A stretch of DNA of 64,000 nucleotides from Coriobacteriaceae bacterium (GCA_019421015.1 JAHZGC010000014.1:32818-96817), one strand, 5' to 3'; positions 50,651 to 59,474 are shown, counted from the first letter of the stretch. The notes: a model not told the origin generated them from the letters alone. A program made the numbers and translations.

Positions 50651-51985
50651 GTGGAGATAACCCCGATCGTCATCTTCAACATGGCGATCCTCGTGTTCTT
50701 TATGATCGCGTTCTTCTATCAGTTCGTCTACATCTTCGTGGTGCTTCGCTACCGCGAGGTGCCGGTCGTGCCGGCGCGTACGCTCCATAGCTACGCCTTT
50801 GTGATCTGCGCCCACAACGAGGGCGAGGTCATCAGCGAGCTCGTGCGCTCCATCCTTGCCCAGGACTACCCCGCCGACCTTATGGACGTCTTTGTGTTCT
50901 GCGACGGCTGCACCGACAACACGGCGCAGGAGGCCCGGGATGCGGGGGCTATCGTCTGGGAGCGGCCGGAGGGGGGGCAGAAGGGCAAGAGCTGGGTGAT
51001 GGACTTCGGCCTGCGCCGTATCCTTGACCAGTATCCCGACCGCTACGAGGCCTTTGTGGTCTTTGACGCCGACAACGTGGTCTCGCGCGACTACATCCGA
51101 GAGATGAACAAAGTCTTCGACGGGGGTCGTTACGCGGCGATCACAAGCTACCGCAACTCCAAGAACTTCGACTCGAGCTGGATCAGCCGCGGGTACGGCA
51201 CCTGGTTCATGCGCGAGGCGAAGTACCTCAACAACGCCCGTATGATCCTTGGGACGTCATGTGCCATCTCCGGCACGGGCTATCTGCTCAACGCCGATAT
51301 CGTCAAGAGGATGGACGGGTGGGATTTCCACCTTTTGACCGAGGACATCCAGTTCTCGACGTTTTGCGCCGTGAACGGCTACCGGATCGGTTATGCCCAC
51401 CATGCGGTGTTCTACGACGAGCAGCCGGTGACCTTTGCTGCCTCCTGGAAGCAGAGGATGCGTTGGACCAAGGGTTTCTACCAGGTCTTTGCCAAGTACG
51501 GCCACGCCCTGATGCACACGTGGCGCCACGGGGCCCCGAAGGCCGGCGCGGCCGAGGTGGGGGAGGCGCGCCCCGCCTCAAGGCGTTTTGGCAGCTTTGC
51601 CGCCTACGACCTGCTCATGACCATCGCCCCGGCCATGATACTCACGCTCGTTTCGGCGTCTGTGAACGGCCTGTACCTTGTCGTGGGCCTTTTCTTCCCA
51701 AGCATCGTGAGCAACGCCGAGGTCGGCTTGTGCCTGGGGTCGTTCTGCATGACGTTTTTGAGCTTCTACGTCACGTTCTTCCTCCTTGCCGTGCTCACGA
51801 CCGTCTCGGAGCGCAAGAATATCCGTGTCATGTCAAAATGGCACCTCGTCACGAACCTTTTCACCTTCCCCGTGTTCATGCTGAGTTATGTGCCCATCGC
51901 GTTGGTGGCGGCGGTCAAGAAGGTCGATTGGGTCCCGACGCGGCACACCATCTCGAAGTCTCTCGACGACATTACCACGGAGTGA
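50651..51985 (+). CDS. Membrane glycosyltransferase family 2
   Basis: A 444-residue processive-type GT2. One N-terminal helix (~5-30), a GT-A domain (~45-280) and three to four C-terminal helices (~315-425). The domain has AHNEGEVI, the DCD-like FDADN, the TED motif in LLTEDIQFS and the QRMRW motif that marks BcsA/IcaA-like enzymes. It probably makes or exports a cell-surface glycan or glycolipid. GTG start with GAGAGG upstream. hemH begins four bases after its stop. Product unknown. Confidence 0.82.
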   Translation: MEITPIVIFNMAILVFFMIAFFYQFVYIFVVLRYREVPVVPARTLHSYAFVICAHNEGEVISELVRSILAQDYPADLMDVFVFCDGCTDNTAQEARDAGAIVWERPEGGQKGKSWVMDFGLRRILDQYPDRYEAFVVFDADNVVSRDYIREMNKVFDGGRYAAITSYRNSKNFDSSWISRGYGTWFMREAKYLNNARMILGTSCAISGTGYLLNADIVKRMDGWDFHLLTEDIQFSTFCAVNGYRIGYAHHAVFYDEQPVTFAASWKQRMRWTKGFYQVFAKYGHALMHTWRHGAPKAGAAEVGEARPASRRFGSFAAYDLLMTIAPAMILTLVSASVNGLYLVVGLFFPSIVSNAEVGLCLGSFCMTFLSFYVTFFLLAVLTTVSERKNIRVMSKWHLVTNLFTFPVFMLSYVPIALVAAVKKVDWVPTRHTISKSLDDITTE

Positions 51986-51988
51986 TTC

Positions 51989-52978
51989 ATGGACCAACGT
52001 GTAGGAGTCCTCATCGTAACCACGGGTTCCCCCGATGCGCCGACGGCAGAGTCGGTAAAGGCCTATCTCTCGCGCTTCCTCTCGGACCGGCGCGTCGTCG
52101 ACCTGCCGCGGTGGCAGTGGATGCCGATCCTTCACTGCTTCATCCTGCCGAACCGCCCGGCGAAGTCCGCCAAGAAGTACGAGGAGATCTGGGGTGACGA
52201 GGGCTCGCCCCTGTTGGCGGCCACCGCCCATCAGGCCCAGGCGCTCGATGCCTTGCTCAAGGAGCGGGGGCATGGCGAGGTTGTGGTCGACTGGGCATGC
52301 GTGTACAGTGCCCCCGAGATCGGCGACGTCCTGCGCCGGCTTCTCGACGAGCGGGGGTGCGGGCGCCTCATCGTCTTGCCGTGCTACCCCCAGTACGCCT
52401 CGGTCACCAACGGGGCCCTTGCCCAGGCCGTCATGGACGCCCTTTCTACGAGGCTGCACCTGTGCGACGTCACCTTTGTGACCTCCTTCCATGACGAGGA
52501 GGCCTATCTCGACGCCCTTGCCGACTCGGTGCGCTCGAGCGGTTGGCAGTGGAAAGACGACGGCCGCCATGCCCTTGTCTTCACCTTCCACTCGACCCTG
52601 GTGCACGACGTTGAGAACGGTGACCCCTACCGCGACCAGGTGGAGTACACCTGCCGCGAGGTGGCTCGCCGCCTCGGGGTGCCCGAGGCGGGCTGGCGCA
52701 TCGGGTATCAGTCCGTCTTTGACAAACGGCCGTGGCTGGGGCCGCTGACCTGCGAGGACCTTATCCCGGAGCTTGCCGCGCAGGGTGTGACCGAGCTGGC
52801 GGTCCTAACGCCCGGCTTTCCCTGCGAGTGCCTCGAAACCCACGTGGACGTCGATGTCGAGCAGCGTGCGGCCTTCGAGAGGCTGGTCCCCGACGGCACG
52901 TTCACCTACGTTCCCTGCCTGGGCGAGGACCCCGGCCTCGTGAGCGCCATGGCAGGTGCCGTCGAGAAGTACCTGTAG
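51989..52978 (+). CDS. hemH: Ferrochelatase
   Basis: A 329-residue enzyme inserting Fe2+ into a porphyrin. TTGSPDAPTAESVKAYLSRFLSDRRVVDLP, LPNRPAKSAKKYEEIW and EGSPL match the conserved N-terminus. The catalytic His is in FTFHST and the acidic residue in PGFPCECLETHVDV. Compared with common forms, GMRYGNP is replaced by DWACVYSAPEI, and the TST after YPQYS is changed (YPQYASVTNG), so the pocket may differ. No other heme-synthesis gene is in the window. It could serve a coproporphyrin or protoporphyrin route. Confidence 0.85.
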   Translation: MDQRVGVLIVTTGSPDAPTAESVKAYLSRFLSDRRVVDLPRWQWMPILHCFILPNRPAKSAKKYEEIWGDEGSPLLAATAHQAQALDALLKERGHGEVVVDWACVYSAPEIGDVLRRLLDERGCGRLIVLPCYPQYASVTNGALAQAVMDALSTRLHLCDVTFVTSFHDEEAYLDALADSVRSSGWQWKDDGRHALVFTFHSTLVHDVENGDPYRDQVEYTCREVARRLGVPEAGWRIGYQSVFDKRPWLGPLTCEDLIPELAAQGVTELAVLTPGFPCECLETHVDVDVEQRAAFERLVPDGTFTYVPCLGEDPGLVSAMAGAVEKYL

Positions 52979-53022
52979 GGCTTGTTCCTGTTCCTGTTCC
53001 TGTAGGTAGATTCCTAAAAGAA

Positions 53023-53066
53023 CGCCCGGGCTCGCACGACCTGAACATGGCGTGCGAGCCCGGGCG
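53023..53066 (+). terminator. Perfect 16-bp hairpin after hemH
   Basis: CGCCCGGGCTCGCACG (53023-53038) is exactly complementary to 53051-53066 with a 12-nt loop. It lies 45 bp after the hemH stop, downstream of three GTTCCT repeats (52984-53001). No T tract follows at once. Confidence 0.6.
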
Positions 53067-53091
53067 TCTGCGTGTGGCTTTCTGCAAGTGC

Positions 53092-53199
53092 CTAGAGCAT
53101 TTTGAATAAAGTCCTGCACCGCGTTGGCCAAAGGCTTATGTGCCTTAGCACACCGCGCCTTTGGCCGCCTTGTGCAGGAGCTTTCTCAAAACGCTCTAG
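53092..53199 (+). repeat. 108-bp structured hairpin element (family 3, copy A)
   Basis: Ends are CTAGAGC and GCTCTAG. The outer stem TCCTGCAC (53112-53119) pairs with 53172-53179. The internal loop is CGCGTTG (53120-53126) opposite CGCCTT (53166-53171). The inner stem GCCAAAGGC (53127-53135) pairs with 53157-53165. The apical stem TGTGC/GCACA closes a CTTA loop. The stop codon of the degV-type gene (53196-53198) lies in its terminal CTAG. Confidence 0.8.
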
Positions 53200-54077
53200 C
53201 GGTTCTCCGCCGTATCGTAATAGAACAGGGCCAACGTGCCGGGGCCCGAGTGCGCACCGATAACGGGGTCTACGTAGGTAATGAGGGGGTCTTTGATCCC
53301 GTAGCGCTCCTTCAGGATCTCGGCGAGCTCCTCGGCGTCTTCGAGGCAGTCCCCATGGGAGATGTAGACGGTCTGGTCGGCGGGGTCCATCGTGGCCAGG
53401 GAGTTGCCGAAGTGGTCCGCCAGGGCGGCGATGGCCTTTTTGCGCCCGCGGGCCTTGCTCACGACCTTGAGGGTGCCGTCGTCGTCCATGTGCATGACGG
53501 GCTTGATGGCCAAAGCCGTTCCAAAAACCGCGGAAACCGCCGAGACGCGTCCGCCCCGCTTGAGGAACATAAGGTCGTCCACCGTGAACCAGTGGCAGAT
53601 GTTGAGGCGGTGCTCCTCGGCCCAGTCACGGCACTCTTCGATGGTCTTGCCCTCGTCGCGCATGCGGGCGACGTAGGTGATGAGCAGTCCTTGGCCGGCG
53701 CTTGCGGCCCTGGTGTCCACCGAGTACATCTTGCGCTCGGGATGCTCCGCGGCGATCTCGGCGATGGCTGCGGAGCAGGCGCCGTACGTTCCCGAGATAC
53801 CGGAGGAGAAGCCTAGATACAGAAGGTCCTCTCCGCGCTCTGCACAGGCCTGCGCCACTTCGGCGGCGTCCGCCTGGCTCGCGAGGGTCGTGGTGACCAC
53901 CTTCCCGTCGCGCATGGCGGTGTAGAACGCCTGGAAGTCGGCCTGTTTGCCGTCGGTGTAGCTCGTGTGCTCCTCGCCGTCGAGGAAGTAGCGCAGGGGG
54001 ATCATCGAAAGCCTGTAGTCGTCCACCAGCTGCTGGGGCAGGTTACAGCTCGTGTCGGTGAGAATCGTGAAGCTCAT
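53196..54077 (-). CDS. DegV family fatty-acid-binding protein (FakB type)
   Basis: A 293-residue two-domain protein. TDTSCNLPQ and TTTLASQAD at the N-terminus, GFSSGISGTYG, SVDTRAASAGQG, and FLKRGGRVSA in the lid are DegV signatures; a late HSGPGTLALFYY completes the lipid site. DegV proteins hold a fatty acid and present it to FakA (encoded at 27301) for phosphorylation. AGGGAAG precedes the ATG on the minus strand. The stop falls in the hairpin element A. Acyl specificity cannot be read from sequence. Confidence 0.9.
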   Translation of the reverse strand: MSFTILTDTSCNLPQQLVDDYRLSMIPLRYFLDGEEHTSYTDGKQADFQAFYTAMRDGKVVTTTLASQADAAEVAQACAERGEDLLYLGFSSGISGTYGACSAAIAEIAAEHPERKMYSVDTRAASAGQGLLITYVARMRDEGKTIEECRDWAEEHRLNICHWFTVDDLMFLKRGGRVSAVSAVFGTALAIKPVMHMDDDGTLKVVSKARGRKKAIAALADHFGNSLATMDPADQTVYISHGDCLEDAEELAEILKERYGIKDPLITYVDPVIGAHSGPGTLALFYYDTAENR

Positions 54078-54110
54078 AGGGAAGCCTTTCGTCGGCCGTA
54101 GGCGGCATTC

Positions 54111-54123
54111 GCTACATTGTAGC
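54111..54123. promoter_or_regulatory. Palindrome between degV-type gene and guaB
   Basis: GCTACATTGTAGC is a perfect palindrome around a central T, 34 bp upstream of the divergent degV-type start. It may be an operator for either gene. Function unproven. Confidence 0.35.
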
Positions 54124-54259
54124 AGTTGCGAAGGCGCCGTATCTGGGCGAAGATAAAGCCGGTTATGCCATATGATGGCAGGATATCGAAAGAGGGGCGT
54201 CCGTTGTCGGCGCGCCCTATGCTGCGGAACAAAAAACGGCGTTGAGAAAGGACTTGGGA

Positions 54260-55795
54260 ATGGCCTATTACTATCCCGAAGCGGCCCACACCTTTAGCGA
54301 GTACCTGCTCGTCCCCGGTTACAGCTCTTCGGAGTGCATCCCCGAGAAGGTGAGCCTGCGCACGCCCCTCGCCAAGTTCCGCCGTGGCGAGGAGCCCCGC
54401 ATCTCCCTGAACATCCCGATGGTCTCGGCCATCATGCAGGCCGTCTCGGGGCCGCGCCTGGCCGTCTCGCTGGCGACCGAGGGCGGCATGTCGTTCATCT
54501 TCGGGAGCCAGAGCCCCGAGGACGAGGCCGCCATGGTGCGCGAGGTCAAGACCTACAAGGCCGGCTTTGTGAAGAGCGACTCCAACCTCTCTCCCGACAT
54601 GACCCTGGCCGACGTCCTTGAGCTCAAGGAGCGCTCGGGCCACTCCACCATGCCTGTGACCGAGGACGGCGGCTCCAACAGCAAGCTCGTGGGCATCGTC
54701 ACGAGCCGCGACTACCGCGTCTCCCGCATGGACCCCTCCACCAAGGTCTCCGAGTTCATGACCCCCGCCGACCGCCTCATCACGGCCCCCGACACCGTGA
54801 CCCTCTCCGAGGCCAACGACATCATCTGGGACAAGAAGCTCAACGCCCTGCCCATCGTCGACGCCGAGGGCCGTCTCAAGTACATCGTGTTCCGCAAGGA
54901 CTACGACTCCCACAAGGCCAACCCCAACGAGCTACTCGACCAGCACAAGTCCTACGTCGTGGGCGCGGGCATCAACACCCGCGACTACGCCGAGCGCGTG
55001 CCGCTGCTCATCGAGGCCGGCGTCGACGCCCTGTGCATCGACTCCTCCGAGGGCTACTCGGAGTGGCAGAAGCGCACCCTTGCCTGGATTCGCGAGAACT
55101 ACGGCGAGGACGTCATCGTGGGTGCCGGCAACGTCGTCGACGCCGACGGCTTCCGCTTCCTTGCTGAGGCCGGCGCGGACTTCATCAAGGTCGGCATCGG
55201 CGGCGGCTCCATCTGCATCACCCGCGAGCAGAAGGGCATCGGCCGCGGCCAGGCCACCGCGCTGATCGATGTGTGCGCCGCGCGCGACCGCTACTACGAG
55301 GAGACCGGCATCTACGTGCCCGTGTGCTCCGACGGCGGCATCGTGCACGACTACCACATGACCCTTGCCCTGGCCATGGGCGCCGACTTCATGATGCTCG
55401 GCCGCTACTTCGCCCGCTTCGACGAGTCCCCGAGCCGCCGCGTCATCGTGAACGGCTCCTACATGAAGGAGTACTGGGGCGAGGGTTCGGCGCGTGCCCG
55501 CAACTGGCAGCGCTACGACCTCGGCGGCAAGAAGACCTCGATGACCTTTGTCGAGGGCGTCGACTCCTATGTGCCCTACGCCGGCGCCCTGAAGGACGGC
55601 GTGGCCGGCTCGCTTGCCAAGGTCAAGTCGACCATGTGCAACTGCGGCGCCCTTTCCATCCCCGAGCTGCAGGAGAAGGCCAAGATCACGCTCGTCTCCG
55701 CCACCTCGCTCGTGGAGGGCGGTGCTCACGACGTGCTCCTCAAGAGCCCGAATCAGACGGTGGCTACCGCCAACGACGGCAGCTTCCGCGACTAG
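54260..55795 (+). CDS. guaB: IMP dehydrogenase
   Basis: A 511-residue enzyme converting IMP to XMP, the committed GMP step. The barrel contains IPMVSAIMQAVSGPRLA, the catalytic Cys in GIGGGSICITREQKGIGRGQ, and CSDGGIVHDYHM...GADFMMLGRYFA. Two CBS domains (~95-220: VGIVTSRDYRVSRMD and ALPIVDAEGRL) are inserted. The active-site loop is the GGGSICITRE variant rather than GPGSICTTR, seen in a Gram-positive subgroup. AGAAAGGA is upstream of ATG 54260. Structured hairpins start right after the stop. Confidence 0.93.
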   Translation: MAYYYPEAAHTFSEYLLVPGYSSSECIPEKVSLRTPLAKFRRGEEPRISLNIPMVSAIMQAVSGPRLAVSLATEGGMSFIFGSQSPEDEAAMVREVKTYKAGFVKSDSNLSPDMTLADVLELKERSGHSTMPVTEDGGSNSKLVGIVTSRDYRVSRMDPSTKVSEFMTPADRLITAPDTVTLSEANDIIWDKKLNALPIVDAEGRLKYIVFRKDYDSHKANPNELLDQHKSYVVGAGINTRDYAERVPLLIEAGVDALCIDSSEGYSEWQKRTLAWIRENYGEDVIVGAGNVVDADGFRFLAEAGADFIKVGIGGGSICITREQKGIGRGQATALIDVCAARDRYYEETGIYVPVCSDGGIVHDYHMTLALAMGADFMMLGRYFARFDESPSRRVIVNGSYMKEYWGEGSARARNWQRYDLGGKKTSMTFVEGVDSYVPYAGALKDGVAGSLAKVKSTMCNCGALSIPELQEKAKITLVSATSLVEGGAHDVLLKSPNQTVATANDGSFRD

Positions 55796-55800
55796 GAAGC

Positions 55801-55895
55801 GTTGCGGAACCTCGGCCGCTGCGTTCCCGGGAGGCTCACGTACCCACGTACGCATCGCCTCCCGGCGCCTTGCGGCCGAGAACCCGCTTTGAGCG
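55801..55895 (+). repeat. Structured hairpin element (family 3, copy C)
   Basis: The outer stem CTCGGCCGC (55811-55819) pairs with 55872-55880. The internal loop is TGCGTTC (55820-55826) opposite CGCCTT (55866-55871). The inner stem CCGGGAGGC (55827-55835) pairs with 55857-55865. The apex is TCAC/GCATC around GTAC-CCAC-GTAC. It begins six bases after the guaB stop. Confidence 0.8.
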
Positions 55896-55902
55896 GAGTG
55901 GC

Positions 55903-55982
55903 GTTTTCCCGTTCGCCGCGTTCTGCGGAGGCTCACGTACCTCTGTACGCTTCATCTCCGCACGCCTTGCGAACGGGAAAAC
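55903..55982 (+). repeat. Structured hairpin element (family 3, copy D)
   Basis: The outer stem GTTTTCCCGTTCGC (55903-55916) is exactly complementary to 55969-55982. The internal loop is CGCGTTC (55917-55923) opposite CGCCTT (55963-55968). The inner stem TGCGGAG (55924-55930) pairs with 55956-55962. The apex has GCTCAC and GTAC-CTCT-GTAC as in copy C. Confidence 0.8.
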
Positions 55983-55992
55983 GTTTTAGCGT

Positions 55993-56024
55993 GTTGCGGA
56001 ACCTCGGCCGCTGCGTTCCGCCTT
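55993..56024 (+). repeat. Collapsed half-element (family 3, copy E)
   Basis: Bases 55993-56018 repeat exactly the left arm of copy C (55801-55826) through the loop TGCGTTC. The next six bases are CGCCTT (56019-56024), the partner loop motif. The whole inner hairpin and the right outer arm are missing. It lies in the leuS leader. Confidence 0.7.
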
Positions 56025-56044
56025 TGTCTGCATAGTTCGCCTTG

Positions 56045-56076
56045 GGCGCGACGGGGGATCGACCCGCCGCGCCCTT
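56045..56076 (+). promoter_or_regulatory. Hairpin in the leuS leader
   Basis: GGGCGCG pairs with CGCGCCC and GGG with CCC around a short loop, ~27 bp before leuS. No T-box features (AGAGTA, GGTGG, specifier loop) were found, so its role is unclear. Confidence 0.4.
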
Positions 56077-56102
56077 CCGTACCCGAGAGGAGCGCACGCA
56101 GC

Positions 56103-58679
56103 ATGTGCGACCATTGCACCGAAGCGCCCGTCGCCGACGCCTCCGGCATCCCCGTCTATGACGCCCAGGCCATCGAGACCAAGTGGCAGGCCGTCTGGGC
56201 GGAGCAGGACGTCTATAAGACCGACGAGGACCCCGCCAGGCCCAAGAAGTACGTGCTCGAGATGTTCCCGTACCCTTCGGGCGACCTCCATATGGGTCAC
56301 GCCCGCAACTACACCATCGGCGACGCCATGGCGCGTCAGGCCCGCATGCGCGGCTTCGACGTGCTGCACCCCATCGGCTTTGACGCCTTTGGCCTGCCTG
56401 CCGAGAACGCCGCCATCAAGCACCACACCCAGGCGGCCGCCTGGACCTATGCCAATATGGAGAACGCCCTGGCCACCATGCGCCGCATGGGCTTCTCCTA
56501 CGACTACGACCGCCTGGTGCGCACCTGCGACCCTGAGTATTACCGCTGGGGCCAGTGGACGTTCCAGAAGATGTGGGAGCGCGGCCTGGCCTACCGCAAG
56601 AAGAACCCGGTGAACTGGTGCCCCTCCTGCAACACCGTGCTCGCCAACGAGCAGGTGACCGACGGCAAGTGCTGGCGCTGCGGCAGCGTGCCCGAGAAGC
56701 GCGACCTCGAGCAGTGGTACCTCAAGATCACCGACTACGCCCAGGAGCTGCTCGACGACCTCGACCAGCTGACCGGCTGGCCCGAGCGCGTGAAGCAGAT
56801 GCAGGCCAACTGGATCGGCCGGTCCGAGGGTGCCGAAGTCGACTTCACCCTGTGCGACGAGGCCGGCGAGCCCACCGACACCAAGATCACGGTCTTCACC
56901 ACCCGCGCCGACACGCTGTTCGGCTGCTCGTTCTTCCTGCTGGCCCCCGAGTACGAGGGGCTCATGGACCTGGTTGCGGGCACCGAGTACGAGGCCGCCG
57001 TGCGCGAGGTCGTGGAGGGGGCCGCCAAGGTGTCGGCCGTCGAGCGCGCCCAGGGCACCCTCGAGAAGCACGGCGCCTTCACGGGCCGCTACGTCATGAA
57101 CCCCGTCAACGGCGAGAAGGTCCCCGTGTGGGTTGCCGACTACGTGATCAGCGATTACGGCACCGGCGCCGTCATGGCGGTTCCCTGCGGCGACCAGCGC
57201 GACTTCGAGTTCGCCCGCAAGTACGGCCTGCCCATCGTCCCCATCATCCTGGCCGAGGGTGACCCGCTCCTGCCGCAGCTCGCAGGCGAGCAGGGCCGCA
57301 CGGTGACCGAGGTCGACTGGGATGGCGCCATGAACGCCGAGGGCGTCCTGGTGCAGTCGGGCAAGTACACCGGCATGCAGGGCGGCAAGCACTCCGAGGG
57401 CGAGGCTGCCATCGTGGCCGACCTCGAGGCCGCCGGCCTGGGCAGGCGCACGGTGAACTTCCGCCTGCGCGACTGGCTCATCTCGCGCCAGCGCTACTGG
57501 GGCAACCCCATTCCCATGATCCACTGCGAACATTGCGGTATCGTGCCGGTGCCCGAGAAGGACCTGCCGGTGCTGCTGCCCGAGAACCTCGATCTGGCCG
57601 CCGGCGAGACCCTGGCCGAGTGCCCGGCGTTCTACGAGACGACCTGCCCCGTGTGCGGCCGCCCCGCCCGTCGCGAGACTGACACCATGGACACCTTCAC
57701 GTGCTCCAGCTGGTACTATCTGCGCTACACCGACCCCCACAACGACCAGCTGCCCTTCGGCAAAGACAAGGCCGACCGCTGGATGCCCGTCGACAACTAC
57801 ATCGGCGGTATTGAGCACGCCATCCTGCACCTGCTCTACTCGCGCTTCTGGACCAAGGTCTGTCGCGACATGGGCCTCTGCGACATCGACGAGCCCTTCA
57901 CCAACCTGCTTTGCCAGGGCATGGTCAAGGACGCCAACGGCGAGACCATGAGCAAGTCCAAGGGCAACGTGGTGCCGCCGAGCTCGGTCATCGAGCCCTA
58001 CGGCGCCGACACCATGCGCCTCTCGATCCTGTTCATCGCCCCCCCCGAGAAGGACTTCGACTGGGACCCCAACGCCGTGGCCGGATGCAACCGCTTCCTC
58101 AAGCGCGCCTGGAAGACCGTCTGCACCTTGGCCCAGACCTCCTGTGACACCCCCGTTGACCCGGCGGCTTTTGGGTCCGAGGCCGAGAAGACCCTGTACC
58201 GCGAGCTCAACCGCACGGTCATGAAATGCACCGAGGACTACGACCGCATGCAGTTCAACACCGCCATCTCGGCGGTCATGGAGATGGTGAACGCCGCCGA
58301 CGCCTATCTCAAGGCCGTCGGGGAGCAGGACCGCAACGCGTCGCTGTGCTTCATGGCCGCAAGCGACATCGTGCGTTGCCTGGCACCCATCTGCCCGCAC
58401 TGGGGTGAGGAGCTCTGGCACGAGCAGCTGCACCAGCAGGGGAGCATCTACAACGCCAGCTGGCCCGAGTTCGACCCTGAGGCCGCCAAGGCCGACGTCG
58501 TGGAGCTCGCTGTGCAGGTCTGCGGCAAGGTGCGCTGCCACATAGACGTCGAGCGCGAGGCCCCCAAGGAGGAACTTGAGGCCAAGGCGCTCGAGGCCGC
58601 GGCCAAATGGCTCGAGGGCAAGCAGGTCGTGAAGGTCGTGGCAATCCCCGGCCGTCTCGTGAACATCGTGGCAAAGTAG
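56103..58679 (+). CDS. leuS: Leucyl-tRNA synthetase
   Basis: An 858-residue class I synthetase. FPYPSGDLHMGHARNYTIGD has the HIGH box as HMGH, and METMSKSKGN-type sequence (GETMSKSKGNVV) the KMSKS loop; TTRADTLFGCSFFLLAPE is the editing domain. Zinc-type Cys clusters are seen at CPSCNTVLANEQV...CWRCG and CPVCGRPA. The start MCDHCTEAP adds a short Cys-containing leader. GAGAGGAG precedes the ATG. A strong terminator follows. Confidence 0.96.
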   Translation: MCDHCTEAPVADASGIPVYDAQAIETKWQAVWAEQDVYKTDEDPARPKKYVLEMFPYPSGDLHMGHARNYTIGDAMARQARMRGFDVLHPIGFDAFGLPAENAAIKHHTQAAAWTYANMENALATMRRMGFSYDYDRLVRTCDPEYYRWGQWTFQKMWERGLAYRKKNPVNWCPSCNTVLANEQVTDGKCWRCGSVPEKRDLEQWYLKITDYAQELLDDLDQLTGWPERVKQMQANWIGRSEGAEVDFTLCDEAGEPTDTKITVFTTRADTLFGCSFFLLAPEYEGLMDLVAGTEYEAAVREVVEGAAKVSAVERAQGTLEKHGAFTGRYVMNPVNGEKVPVWVADYVISDYGTGAVMAVPCGDQRDFEFARKYGLPIVPIILAEGDPLLPQLAGEQGRTVTEVDWDGAMNAEGVLVQSGKYTGMQGGKHSEGEAAIVADLEAAGLGRRTVNFRLRDWLISRQRYWGNPIPMIHCEHCGIVPVPEKDLPVLLPENLDLAAGETLAECPAFYETTCPVCGRPARRETDTMDTFTCSSWYYLRYTDPHNDQLPFGKDKADRWMPVDNYIGGIEHAILHLLYSRFWTKVCRDMGLCDIDEPFTNLLCQGMVKDANGETMSKSKGNVVPPSSVIEPYGADTMRLSILFIAPPEKDFDWDPNAVAGCNRFLKRAWKTVCTLAQTSCDTPVDPAAFGSEAEKTLYRELNRTVMKCTEDYDRMQFNTAISAVMEMVNAADAYLKAVGEQDRNASLCFMAASDIVRCLAPICPHWGEELWHEQLHQQGSIYNASWPEFDPEAAKADVVELAVQVCGKVRCHIDVEREAPKEELEAKALEAAAKWLEGKQVVKVVAIPGRLVNIVAK

Positions 58680-58727
58680 GGACGACGGCAGAAGACCCTC
58701 GTTAACAGGGTATTTGCAAAAAACGGT

Positions 58728-58765
58728 ACCCCGGGGCACGGTGGACTGCGCCCCGGGGTGTTTTG
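58728..58765 (+). terminator. Intrinsic terminator of leuS
   Basis: ACCCCGGGGC (58728-58737) pairs with GCCCCGGGGT (58750-58759), followed by GTTTTG. Confidence 0.8.
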
Positions 58766-58844
58766 CTGTACGGGATGGCTATCGAGACCCGTCTCTGTCG
58801 CGTAGCAACGTCCCTTTTAGACCTGCTGCGTCTTTTTGGTTGCG

Positions 58845-59429
58845 CTAGCTCGCCTGCGCCGCGTCGCAGATGATTTGCACGCAGGTCTCGTAGCCGAGGG
58901 CCCCGGTGTCCAGCGACATCGTGCACTCGTGGACGTTGCCCCATTCCCCCTCGGTATAGGCGTGGTAGTAGGCCTTGCGGGCCGTGTCCTTCTTGCGGAT
59001 GGCGCGGAGGATGGCTGGGGCGTCGTCGGTTCCCAGGATCTTGCCCACGCTGGCCATGCGCAGCTCCGGATCGGCGAAGAGGAAGACGCTGAGGACCTGC
59101 ACGCCCTCCTCCCGCAAGATCGCGTTGGCGCAGCGGCCTAGGATGACGCAGGGGCCTTGGGCGGCCAGTTCCACCACGACGGCGCGCTCATGGGCAAAAA
59201 TGGCGTCCTTCGCGTCGTAGCTGTTGGGGCTGATGGCGCTGATGAAGGCGTGGGTCTTGGAGATGGTCTCCTCCTCCGCCTCCACGTGGGCGGGATCGAG
59301 CCCTCCCGCGGCCGCCGCCTTGGCGATGATGTCGCGGTCGTAGAACTCGATGCCCAGGCGTTTGGCCACCTCGCGCCCGATGGTGTGGCCGCCGGCTCCG
59401 AACTCGCGGTCGATGGTGATGACCTTCAT
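58845..59429 (-). CDS. Cytidylate kinase-like family protein
   Basis: A 194-residue P-loop kinase. TIDREFGAGGHTIGREVAKRLGIEFYDRDII is the N-terminus of the cytidylate-kinase-like group; the P-loop is the atypical GAGGHTIG. VILGRCANAIL and IRKKDTARKAYYHAYTEGEWG are further signatures. True Cmk proteins differ, so the substrate may not be CMP. ATG 59429 is on the minus strand with GAGGAGA upstream. Hairpin element B lies 45 bp upstream of its start. Confidence 0.82.
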   Translation of the reverse strand: MKVITIDREFGAGGHTIGREVAKRLGIEFYDRDIIAKAAAAGGLDPAHVEAEEETISKTHAFISAISPNSYDAKDAIFAHERAVVVELAAQGPCVILGRCANAILREEGVQVLSVFLFADPELRMASVGKILGTDDAPAILRAIRKKDTARKAYYHAYTEGEWGNVHECTMSLDTGALGYETCVQIICDAAQAS

Positions 59430-59474
59430 CTTGTGCTGTCTCCTCTACGCTCGGGGCGCGCCCGCGCCGCTGCT

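Noticed and set aside
52984..53001. Three GTTCCT repeats after hemH
   Set aside because: A short simple-sequence run outside any gene; could change length by slippage but has no visible target to switch.
53092..53199. Ordinary bidirectional terminator
   Set aside because: It could end transcripts, but the fixed 7/6 internal loop, the 108-bp length shared with copy B and the CTAG ends are not explained by termination, and no T tracts follow.
55796..56102. T-box or leader peptide before leuS
   Set aside because: No AGAGTA, GGTGG or leucine specifier loop was found, and no short leucine-rich frame; the region is filled by the hairpin elements and one G+C-rich hairpin.
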